From Desulfuromonadaceae bacterium (GTDB taxonomy: Bacteria; Desulfobacterota; Desulfuromonadia; Geobacterales; Pseudopelobacteraceae), in the NCBI GenBank assembly GCA_028683855.1, contig JAQUHA010000001.1, forward strand, positions 124,001-188,000: a stretch of 64,000 nucleotides of DNA, in the 5' to 3' direction. The position numbers and the translations under genes are program-made. Below are positions 16,050 through 23,701 of the stretch, piece by piece; the stretch's first letter is position 1, and the number at the start of each line of letters is the position of its first letter. The notes beneath the pieces were generated by a model. The model was not told where the DNA came from and did no database searches. It saw only the letters and a list, made by a program, of their open reading frames with translations.

Positions 16050-18353
16050 ATGTCAAAAAACCTAGTTATTGTAGAATCCCCCGCCAAGGGGAAAACCATT
16101 GAAAAGTTTCTGGGGCCGGATTATAAGGTTTTGGCTTCTTTCGGTCATGTAAGAGCTTTGCCGAGTAAGCAGGGGTCTGTCGATATTGAAAATGGTTTTG
16201 AGCCTAAATACCACGTTCTTCCCGAAAGCAAAAAGCATCTTGATGCAATAAAGGCTGCGATGAAGGGGGCGGATCGATTGCTTCTGGCAACTGACCCCGA
16301 CCGTGAAGGTGAAGCCATATCCTGGCATCTTCTGGCTGCTCTGGGTCTTGATAAAAAGAATCCCGGCATAAAGATCCAGCGTGTTGAATTTCACGAAATA
16401 ACAAAAGATGCCATTTTGTATGCCGTTGATCACCCTCGTGATATTGCCGGTGAGCTGGTTGATGCACAGCAGGCCCGTTCGATCCTCGATTATCTGGTAG
16501 GCTTTAACCTCTCCCCTTTCCTCTGGAAAAAAATCCGTTACGGTCTGTCAGCCGGTCGTGTTCAATCTGTTGCCCTGCGTCTGGTCTGTGAGCGTGAGAA
16601 GGAGATTCTGGCTTTCAAGGATCAGGAGTACTGGACTATAGCAGCCCGTCTTTGTGTCGCGCCAGGGCAGGAGTTTAAGGCAGGTCTGGTGGATGTGGGT
16701 GGTAAAAAACTTGGTAAATTCGACATCCCTTCCGAAGAGATTGCCACTGCTCTTAAAACGTCCCTTCAATCAGGCAGTTATAAGGTTTCACGGATTACCA
16801 GAACGGAAAAGAAGCGGAATCCTTCTCCCCCCTTTACAACCTCTACCCTTCAGCAGGAGGCTTCCCGCAAACTCGGTTTTTCGGCTAGAAAAACCATGTC
16901 AACCGCACAGAAACTCTATGAAGGTATAGATATTGGCGAAGAGGGTTCTGTCGGTCTTATAACCTATATGCGTACGGATAGCGTTAATCTCTCTGCAGTT
17001 GCTCTCAAAGATGCACATGATGTCATATCGGCTGCCTACGGAGCTGAGTATGCACTTGCAAAACCGAGAATATTCAAAACAAAATCCAAAAATGCCCAGG
17101 AGGCACATGAAGCGGTTCGTCCGACTTACATCGCAAAAACTCCTCTGGAGCTGAAAAAATATCTGACTCCTGACCTGTTTAAGCTGTACGAGCTGATATG
17201 GAAGCGTACGGTCGCCTGCCAGATGGCGGAAGCCCTGCTTGATCAGACTTCGGTAGATATCACAGCAGAACTCTCTCTGCCATTGACGACGTCACAGTTT
17301 GCCGGTTCATCGAGGGCTGGTCTGCGTGCCGCCGGGACAGTTATACGTTTCCCCGGTTTTATGAAGTTGTATATCGAGGGGCTTGACGATCAGGATGAGG
17401 AAAAAGAGGGGCTGCTCCCGGTTATGTCCGAAGGTGCAGCGCTGAAACTGCACGAACTTCTCCCTGAACAGCATTTTACGCAGCCCCCCCCACGCTATAC
17501 GGAAGCTACTCTTGTAAAAACACTTGAGGAGTATGGGATTGGTCGCCCATCAACATTCGCCTCCATTATGAACACGCTGGTTGAGAGGAAGTACGCCAGA
17601 CTCGAGAAGAAGCGTTTTTTCCCGGAAGATGTGGGTATGATTGTCAGTGACCTTCTGACTGCTCATTTCCAGAAATACGTTGATTATAACTTCACCGCCG
17701 GTCTGGAAGAAGAGCTGGATCAGGTTTCCAGGGGAGAAAAAGAGTGGAAGCCTCTTCTCAAGGAGTTCTGGGAACCTTTTATCTCGCTGCTGAAACAGAA
17801 AGAGGGGGAGGTTAACAAGTCCGACCTCACTACTGAGGCTACCGACGAACTCTGTCCTGAGTGCGGCAAACCGTTAGTTGTTAAGCTCGGTAAGCGAGGG
17901 AAATTCATAGCCTGCTCCGGTTTTCAGGAGGGGTGTAAATACACGCGTAATGTGGATCAGGATGGTGAAGTTGTTGAGCCTGTCGTTTCTGACGAAAAGT
18001 GTGAAAAGTGCGGTCTGCCGATGTTGATAAAGGATGGGCGGTTTGGGAAATATCTCGCCTGTTCCGGTTATCCCGCCTGCAAAAATATACAGCCGCTTGT
18101 TAAGCCGGCGAGTACAGGTGTTGTCTGTCCAGAGTGTAAGCAGGGGGAGCTTATCGAGAAAAAATCCCGTTTCGGGAAGCTCTTTTACTCGTGCAATCAA
18201 TATCCCAAATGTAAGTTTGCGCTATGGGATCTCCCTGTGGAAACCCCCTGCCCAAAGTGTGGTTTTCCGCTGCTTATCAAAAAGATTTACAAGCGGAAGG
18301 GTGAGTTTTTAAAATGCCCCAAAGAGGGATGCGATTATAACAGCAGCGAATAG
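16050..18353 (+). CDS. topA: DNA topoisomerase I
   Basis: A type IA topoisomerase that relaxes negative supercoils. 767 residues. The Toprim domain (about 1-130) shows VIVESPAKGKTIEKFLG and the metal-binding ATDPDREGEAISWHL. The catalytic tyrosine lies in GLITYMRTDS near residue 308. The C-terminal region carries four C4 zinc-ribbon modules: CPECGKPLV..C..C, CEKCGLPML..C..C, CPECKQGEL..C..C and CPKCGFPLL..C..C. The number of ribbons varies between species, so four is within the family's range. The start has only a distant AAGGAT ribosome site. It lies between dprA and trmFO, a neighbourhood also common in Gram-positive and delta-proteobacterial genomes. Confidence 0.97.
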   Translation: MSKNLVIVESPAKGKTIEKFLGPDYKVLASFGHVRALPSKQGSVDIENGFEPKYHVLPESKKHLDAIKAAMKGADRLLLATDPDREGEAISWHLLAALGLDKKNPGIKIQRVEFHEITKDAILYAVDHPRDIAGELVDAQQARSILDYLVGFNLSPFLWKKIRYGLSAGRVQSVALRLVCEREKEILAFKDQEYWTIAARLCVAPGQEFKAGLVDVGGKKLGKFDIPSEEIATALKTSLQSGSYKVSRITRTEKKRNPSPPFTTSTLQQEASRKLGFSARKTMSTAQKLYEGIDIGEEGSVGLITYMRTDSVNLSAVALKDAHDVISAAYGAEYALAKPRIFKTKSKNAQEAHEAVRPTYIAKTPLELKKYLTPDLFKLYELIWKRTVACQMAEALLDQTSVDITAELSLPLTTSQFAGSSRAGLRAAGTVIRFPGFMKLYIEGLDDQDEEKEGLLPVMSEGAALKLHELLPEQHFTQPPPRYTEATLVKTLEEYGIGRPSTFASIMNTLVERKYARLEKKRFFPEDVGMIVSDLLTAHFQKYVDYNFTAGLEEELDQVSRGEKEWKPLLKEFWEPFISLLKQKEGEVNKSDLTTEATDELCPECGKPLVVKLGKRGKFIACSGFQEGCKYTRNVDQDGEVVEPVVSDEKCEKCGLPMLIKDGRFGKYLACSGYPACKNIQPLVKPASTGVVCPECKQGELIEKKSRFGKLFYSCNQYPKCKFALWDLPVETPCPKCGFPLLIKKIYKRKGEFLKCPKEGCDYNSSE

Positions 18354-18374
18354 TTGTTAAATATCCAATTTAAA

Positions 18375-18421
18375 AAGGCACGGGATCGGAAAATTCGGAT
18401 ATTTTCACGATTTCGTGCCTT
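18375..18421 (+). terminator. Two-part hairpin between topA and trmFO
   Basis: AAGGCACG (18375-18382) pairs with CGTGCCTT (18414-18421), and an inner ATCG/CGAT extends the stem across a GG/TT internal loop. No proper T-run follows, so it may be a processing or partial termination structure. Confidence 0.4.
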
Positions 18422-18443
18422 ATCAGTTTTAAAGGAATGACGT

Positions 18444-19763
18444 ATGTCTGAACAGCAGATAACAATAATAGGCGGAGGTCTTGCGGGGTGTGAAGCAGCC
18501 TGGCAGGCTGCGCAGCGCGGAGTCTCCGTTGTCCTCCACGAAATGAAGCCGGTTAAATATTCTCCAGCTCATGAGTTGCACTCTCTGGCGGAACTGGTCT
18601 GCTCTAACTCCCTTCGAGGGATATCGCTGGATAACGCCGTTGGTCTATTGAAAGAGGAGTTGCGGCGCTGCGGCTCTCTTGTTATGGAGGGGGCGGAGGC
18701 TACTTCCGTTCCTGCCGGCGGCGCGCTCGCAGTTGATCGCTCTCTCTTCTCGACTTATATAACAGAGAAAATCGAGGCGCATCCACTTATTCGGATCGAA
18801 CGGGGCGAGGTTTTAAATATCCCTGAGAGTGGTGTCGTTGTTATAGCATCCGGTCCTCTTACGAGTGATGCCCTGGCTGCCGCTCTAGCCGCTGTAACCG
18901 GAGACCGCCTCTACTTTTACGATGCTATCGCACCGATCGTTTATGCCGACTCACTCGATATGACGAAGGTCTTTGCTGCATCAAGGTACGGTAAAGGTGA
19001 CGGTGACGACTATCTTAACTGCCCGTTGAACGAGGAAGAGTACATCCGTTTTATAGACGAGCTGAATCGGGGAGAAAAAGTCCCTGCTCGTGATTTTGAG
19101 AAGGTTGTTCATTTTGAAGGGTGTATGCCTGTGGAGGAGCTTGCATCACGAGGGATTGAAACACTCCGCTTCGGGCCGATGAAACCGGTCGGACTGCTGA
19201 ATCCGCATACCGGACATGAAGCCCATGCGGTTATACAGCTACGGGCGGAAAACCGCGAGAAATCGATGTATAATCTGGTCGGATTTCAGACAAAGCTGAC
19301 TTATGGCGAGCAGAAGCGTGTATTCAGAATGATTCCCGGACTTGAAAGTGCAGAATTTGTAAGGCTCGGATCGATGCATCGCAATACATTCATTAACTCC
19401 CCTCAGCTATTGGAAGTAACGCAGCAGCTTAAGAGCGATCCACGAATCTTCTTTGCAGGACAGATAACCGGAGTTGAAGGTTATGTGGAGTCTGCCGCAA
19501 GCGGTTTTCTGGCTGGAATCGCTGCTGCTTCGATGCTGGAATCAAAAAGCATTCCGGTTCCACCGCCTGAAACAGCTATGGGCGCACTGATGGCGCATAT
19601 AACAAATACTGACGCAAAGCATTTTCAGCCGATGAATGTTAATTATGGATTATTCCCTGAATTGCCGGGGAGGATAAAAAAGAAGGAGCGTCGTCAGAAA
19701 CTTGCCGAACGCGCGCTCCTGGCGCTCGTGGAGTGGAGATCTGCTGTCATTAATGCGTGTTGA
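18444..19763 (+). CDS. trmFO: Folate-dependent tRNA (uracil-5-)-methyltransferase TrmFO
   Basis: TrmFO makes ribothymidine at position 54 of the tRNA T-loop, using methylenetetrahydrofolate and FADH2. 439 residues, the normal length. It begins with an FAD-binding [12 protein letters not shown] (about 10-21), then HEMKP and the family stretches [49 protein letters not shown] and [16 protein letters not shown]. Cysteines in CSNSLR and in [10 protein letters not shown] correspond to the catalytic pair known for the family. Replacement of ThyA-type tRNA methylation by TrmFO is usual in delta-proteobacteria. A ribosome site AAAGGAATGA precedes the ATG. Confidence 0.96.
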   Translation: MSEQQITIIGGGLAGCEAAWQAAQRGVSVVLHEMKPVKYSPAHELHSLAELVCSNSLRGISLDNAVGLLKEELRRCGSLVMEGAEATSVPAGGALAVDRSLFSTYITEKIEAHPLIRIERGEVLNIPESGVVVIASGPLTSDALAAALAAVTGDRLYFYDAIAPIVYADSLDMTKVFAASRYGKGDGDDYLNCPLNEEEYIRFIDELNRGEKVPARDFEKVVHFEGCMPVEELASRGIETLRFGPMKPVGLLNPHTGHEAHAVIQLRAENREKSMYNLVGFQTKLTYGEQKRVFRMIPGLESAEFVRLGSMHRNTFINSPQLLEVTQQLKSDPRIFFAGQITGVEGYVESAASGFLAGIAAASMLESKSIPVPPPETAMGALMAHITNTDAKHFQPMNVNYGLFPELPGRIKKKERRQKLAERALLALVEWRSAVINAC

Positions 19764-19878
19764 AATAAACGATGAAAAAGCTGTAGATTAAACCTCTTGT
19801 AAAGCTTCAGCCAGTTTGTTTATTATAAAGGTCGGGTTCATTTTTTTGATTTACCGCCTGGCTTTAAAAGGATTTTTT

Positions 19879-21162
19879 ATGTCGAACAACGAAAATACAG
19901 ATCCTCTGGACAGGGTTCAGGATCAACTGAAAAAGTGTGTTAAATGCGGAGCCTGCCGACAGAACTGTCCGGCTTTTAACGCTTTCCAGCGGGAGCCGGC
20001 GGTTGCACGCGGTAAGATTGCGCTTGCTCAACACGTCCTCGCAGATGATATCGAACTTGATGATCAGACCTATACTGCTATGTCAAAATGTCTGCTCTGC
20101 GGCAGTTGTGTTGAAAAATGCCCAAATAGTGTGCCGACCGATGAGATAGTTATTGCCGCACGTGAATCTCTGGCTAAAAAACGAGGATTAACAACATTCC
20201 ATTCTGCGGTTGGTCAGGTGATTAAGAGCAGGGCTCGAATGAAGATGGGTGCAAAAATGGCATCTCTTCTAGGTCCGATGTTTTTTAAAAAAGTGCCGGA
20301 AAATTCCGGTCTGCGACTACGTTTCCCGATGCCTTTTGTTGGAAACCAGCGATTTATTCCTCAGGTGGCAAAAAATAATTTCATAGACCGGCATCCGGAG
20401 GTTATTCCCGGTGAGCCGGGTAAACCTCGAATAGCTTTCTTTGTAGGATGTATGACCAATTTCGTTTACACCGAAGTCGGCGAAGCTGCACTGAAGCTCT
20501 TTAAGCATCTCGGCTGTACAGTTATAATCCCCAAAGAGCAGCAGTGCTGCGGCTTGCCCGGTATGTCGGGGGGGGATATCGGTACGGTTCGTGAGCTTGC
20601 CGAGAAGAATCTGGTTGAGTTTGAAAAATATGAAGTAGATTATGTTATGAGCGCCTGTGCGACCTGCGGCGGAGCACTGCATCGTCTCTACCCTCTTGTG
20701 GTCGGCAAACGCAACCCGGAACTGCGCGAACGTCTGGAGTCTCTGGCAAAGAAAACCGTAGATGCAGCACAACTGCTTTATCAGTTAGGGCTTAACCCGG
20801 CTGAAACCGGGAGCGGCGAAAAGCTCCGCATAACATATCACGACCCATGTCATTTGCGGACAAGGGGGCTTTCGAAGCAACCACGCGAACTCCTTAAATC
20901 GACTCCGGGGATCGAGTTGGTTGAGATGGAGGGGGCTGACAGGTGTTGCGGGCTTGGAGGTACTTTCAACGTCTATCACTATGAGTCGTCCATGAATATT
21001 AATGATGCCAAGAGTGAGGCGATAATAGCAACCGGCGGCGGGGCTGTTGCCACAGGGTGTCCGGGCTGTATGATGCAGCTGTCTGACGGGCTTAAACAGC
21101 ATGAATCCGATGTTGAAGTTATGCACACTCTGCAGCTTCTCGCTCGTACTATCAAACCCTGA
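19879..21162 (+). CDS. glcF: Fe-S oxidoreductase, GlcF-like (two 4Fe-4S clusters plus two CCG domains)
   Basis: 427 residues. The N-terminus carries two ferredoxin-type 4Fe-4S motifs (CVKCGACRQNCP and CLLCGSCVEKCP). Two Cys-rich CCG domains follow, with FVGCMTNF..QQCCGLPGMSGG and DPCHLRTRG..DRCCGLGG, as in GlcF and heterodisulfide-reductase-like electron carriers. Such proteins pass electrons from a partner flavoprotein (glycolate or lactate oxidase GlcD type) to quinones. No glcD/FAD-binding gene lies beside it, so the substrate is not settled. The ATG at 19879 is chosen because AAGGAT lies 7 bases upstream; the frame's earlier TTG at 19816 has no ribosome site. It stands alone between trmFO and the XRE-cupin gene. 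Confidence 0.78.
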   Translation: MSNNENTDPLDRVQDQLKKCVKCGACRQNCPAFNAFQREPAVARGKIALAQHVLADDIELDDQTYTAMSKCLLCGSCVEKCPNSVPTDEIVIAARESLAKKRGLTTFHSAVGQVIKSRARMKMGAKMASLLGPMFFKKVPENSGLRLRFPMPFVGNQRFIPQVAKNNFIDRHPEVIPGEPGKPRIAFFVGCMTNFVYTEVGEAALKLFKHLGCTVIIPKEQQCCGLPGMSGGDIGTVRELAEKNLVEFEKYEVDYVMSACATCGGALHRLYPLVVGKRNPELRERLESLAKKTVDAAQLLYQLGLNPAETGSGEKLRITYHDPCHLRTRGLSKQPRELLKSTPGIELVEMEGADRCCGLGGTFNVYHYESSMNINDAKSEAIIATGGGAVATGCPGCMMQLSDGLKQHESDVEVMHTLQLLARTIKP

Positions 21163-21177
21163 TCTATTATTTTATTT

Positions 21178-21199
21178 TCAATAAACTATTATTTATTGA
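21178..21199 (+). terminator. Weak AT-rich hairpin after the GlcF-like gene
   Basis: TCAATAAA/TTTATTGA gives an 8-bp stem with a 6-base loop. It has no GC core and no tight T-run, so termination here is uncertain. Confidence 0.3.
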
Positions 21200-21235
21200 G
21201 GCTGTTATTATTTGTTGTAACTGAAGGAATTTTTA

Positions 21236-21263
21236 TTGACATTGTAAAGTAAATTGTATACAA
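21236..21263 (+). promoter_or_regulatory. Promoter with overlapping palindrome ahead of the XRE-cupin regulator
   Basis: TTGACA (21236-21241) and TATACA (21257-21262) are separated by 15 bases, slightly short. The -10 is embedded in the perfect palindrome TTGTATACAA (21254-21263), so a repressor bound there would block the promoter. Autoregulation by the downstream helix-turn-helix protein is a reasonable guess. Confidence 0.5.
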
Positions 21264-21308
21264 AATTCGCACTGAAACTGAGTTCTACTTTTATTGTCAG
21301 GGGTTTGA

Positions 21309-21872
21309 ATGCGAGAGTTCAACATCGGGGCTAAAATAAAGAAGCTCCGCCTTTCAAAGAAACTTACCCTCCAGGCTGTTGCCAAAGAGACCGGTTTTTC
21401 TCCGGCTCTTATATCCCAGATTGAAAATAATAACGTCTCCCCCCCAATTGCCACACTATCCAGAATTGCAAAATTCTTTGATGTAAAAATCGGTCTTTTC
21501 TTTACAGAAGACGAGGAAGAGTGCCGTTATGAAGTTGTCCGTGCTAATGAACGGAAAGCTATACCCCGTGTAATATCAAAAGCCGGCACGACACAGGGGT
21601 ACTCATACGAATCGCTCTCGTTTCACAAACAGAATAAAAAAATGGAGCCGTTTCTCCTTTCAATTACTGAAAAGGCGTTGGAGGAGAATACCTACAGTCA
21701 TGATGGAGAAGAGTTTCTCTTCGTTATGAGCGGTACCGCAGAACTCGTTCTTGACGAGAAGCGGATTATGCTTGAAGAGGGGGATTGTGTCTATTTTGAT
21801 TCTTCTCTGAAGCATAGACTCCTCTCTAAAGACGGTAGTGAAGTGAAAGTGCTGGCAGTAGTAACCCGATAA
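21309..21872 (+). CDS. XRE-family regulator with C-terminal cupin domain
   Basis: 187 residues. An N-terminal helix-turn-helix of the XRE/Cro type (about 6-62; KLTLQAVAKETGFSPALISQIEN) is joined to a C-terminal cupin beta-barrel (about 105-185; SHDGEEFLFVMSGTAELVL, LEEGDCVYFDSSLKHRL). In this family the cupin usually senses a small metabolite and the regulator controls the neighbouring genes. Here the next gene, 49 bases downstream in the same direction, is an acyl-CoA carboxyltransferase, followed by biotin carboxylase, mutase and epimerase. Control of propionyl/methylmalonyl-CoA metabolism is therefore the natural inference. The ribosome site is CAGGGG before the ATG. The effector cannot be read from sequence. 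Confidence 0.85.
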   Translation: MREFNIGAKIKKLRLSKKLTLQAVAKETGFSPALISQIENNNVSPPIATLSRIAKFFDVKIGLFFTEDEEECRYEVVRANERKAIPRVISKAGTTQGYSYESLSFHKQNKKMEPFLLSITEKALEENTYSHDGEEFLFVMSGTAELVLDEKRIMLEEGDCVYFDSSLKHRLLSKDGSEVKVLAVVTR

Positions 21873-21921
21873 TTATCTATAAACTTAAAATAAGTCGACT
21901 GAGTTAAATCAAACTGGAAGG

Positions 21922-23655
21922 ATGGCGAAGATGTCAAAAACTGCAATAACACCATCACTGAACAATCCGTTTGCCCCTCATAACGAGGTGGAGTTCACTA
22001 TTCCGGGGGAGATCCCCGGTAAAAAAGGTGGCTACGAAGAGGTAATGAAGGTTGGTCACGAACTGATTGAGCGACCTATCAAATCGGTCAGCATTGGTCA
22101 GATCGAGAAACAGCACTTCAAGAAACGTATGACCGTATGGGAACGCATCAAGGTTCTGACAGAGAAAGAGCCTAACATTCTCTTTCAGAACTGGGGCAAG
22201 AATCTTGACGGCGCATCTCTTGTTACCGGCATTTTGAATGTCAACGGTCGTGATGTTGCGCTTTACGGTCATGATTTTACCGTTAGAGCCGGATCAATAG
22301 ATGCGACAAACGGTCGCAAGCTTGCGCTTCTTTTTCAGATGGCTGCGGAGAAGGGGATTCCGGTAATCGGAATGAATGACTCGGCTGGAGCTTTCGTGCC
22401 GGCGGGTGTCGGCGGACTGGATGGATATGCCGAGGCTTTCACTGCGTTGCGTAAAATGAGCGGTGTTGTCCCTTCAATTATGTGTATGTTCGGTTTTAAT
22501 GCGGGTGGAGGCAGCTACCTGCCGCGTCAGGGTAGTTTTGTTATTCAGCCCAAAGATACGTTTTTCGGACTCACAGGGCCCGGTGTTGTTAAGTCGGTTC
22601 TTGGTGAGGACGTTACTCCGGAAGATCTCGGCGGTCCAAAGGTTCACGGAGCTACCGGTGTTGCAGATCTCACGGTTGAAGATGAAGTGGGAGCGTTACG
22701 CGCAGCACTTCAACTCCTTTCATATCTGCCGGACAATAACAGTGTAATGGCTCCTTTCCAGAAGACGAGTGATCCGCTGGATCGCAAAACCTGGGAGATA
22801 AATACACTGCTGAAGAAAGCCTTTAACTCCCCTACGGGGTTCAATACACCGTTTGATGTATCTATTATGATTCAGCAGATATGCGATCATGGTGACTATT
22901 TTGAGCTGCAGCCTGACAGGGCAAGAGAGGCTGTTACAGCTTTTGGTCGGGTAGGCGGAAATGTTGTCGGCTTTGTCGCCAACAACAGTGCTGTCGCATC
23001 AGGTCAGATTTCGGTTGACTCAGCGTACAAAATTGCAAGATTCAACCGCTTCTGCAACATATACAACATTCCGATGATTTTTATGGAAGATACGACAGGT
23101 TTCCTCCCCGGTCGTGAGCAGGAGGGTCGAGGTATAGTTCAGGCAGGGCGTGCAATGCTTGATTCGATAGTTGATATTCGTACTCCGCGCATTCTGCTTA
23201 TTATCCGCAACGCCTACGGCGGAGCGTACGCCTCCTACAACAACTATCCAACAGGGGCAGACCTGGTTCTTGCTCTCCCTACGACACGTCTGGCGGTTAT
23301 GGGGCCTGCGGGTAAAGAGTTTGTTTACAAGGATGAACTCCGAAAGGCTCGCGGTGCTGTTGCCGGACGAATTGCTCAAGGCACTCAGGACAGAATCGAC
23401 GCAGGTATGGAGCCTGGGGAGGCAAAGCTTGATGCCGAACGTGAAGCGGCGGAATGGCTCCGTCTTGAGGATCTTGCCCTTAATCAGCGATACGAAAAAG
23501 AGTTGATGAATCCAAAAGAGGGTCTGGCTCTCGGTTCGATCTCTTCGCTCGTTATGCCGACAGACCTTCGCAAGGTTCTGGGAGAAAATATCAACTTTTT
23601 CCTCCGTCATTACAAGGCTTGTCCAATGCAGGCTGTACAGCGTGAGTTCCATTAA
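21922..23655 (+). CDS. Acyl-CoA carboxylase carboxyltransferase subunit (propionyl/methylmalonyl-CoA type)
   Basis: 577 residues with the crotonase-fold carboxyltransferase pair. The N-terminal half has [19 protein letters not shown] and [10 protein letters not shown] with [17 protein letters not shown]. The C-terminal half has [35 protein letters not shown] and [14 protein letters not shown]. These are the CoA- and biotin-site glycine-rich loops. It would transfer carboxyl between biotin on the next gene's product and an acyl-CoA. It is longer than a standard PccB (about 510 residues) and closer in size to glutaconyl-CoA decarboxylase alpha subunits. The mutase and epimerase downstream favour propionyl-CoA/methylmalonyl-CoA as substrate. 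The ATG at 21922 is followed closely by another at 21931; GGAAGG lies just upstream. Confidence 0.82.
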   Translation: MAKMSKTAITPSLNNPFAPHNEVEFTIPGEIPGKKGGYEEVMKVGHELIERPIKSVSIGQIEKQHFKKRMTVWERIKVLTEKEPNILFQNWGKNLDGASLVTGILNVNGRDVALYGHDFTVRAGSIDATNGRKLALLFQMAAEKGIPVIGMNDSAGAFVPAGVGGLDGYAEAFTALRKMSGVVPSIMCMFGFNAGGGSYLPRQGSFVIQPKDTFFGLTGPGVVKSVLGEDVTPEDLGGPKVHGATGVADLTVEDEVGALRAALQLLSYLPDNNSVMAPFQKTSDPLDRKTWEINTLLKKAFNSPTGFNTPFDVSIMIQQICDHGDYFELQPDRAREAVTAFGRVGGNVVGFVANNSAVASGQISVDSAYKIARFNRFCNIYNIPMIFMEDTTGFLPGREQEGRGIVQAGRAMLDSIVDIRTPRILLIIRNAYGGAYASYNNYPTGADLVLALPTTRLAVMGPAGKEFVYKDELRKARGAVAGRIAQGTQDRIDAGMEPGEAKLDAEREAAEWLRLEDLALNQRYEKELMNPKEGLALGSISSLVMPTDLRKVLGENINFFLRHYKACPMQAVQREFH

Positions 23656-23701
23656 TAAATTTATTCTGATATCCGACTTTTAGACTGGGAGATAGTGACA
23701 G

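Noticed and set aside
23020-23652. Minus-strand open frame of 210 codons opposite the carboxyltransferase gene
   Set aside because: The opposite strand encodes a conserved enzyme over its full length. The frame has no ribosome site and no recognisable motif.
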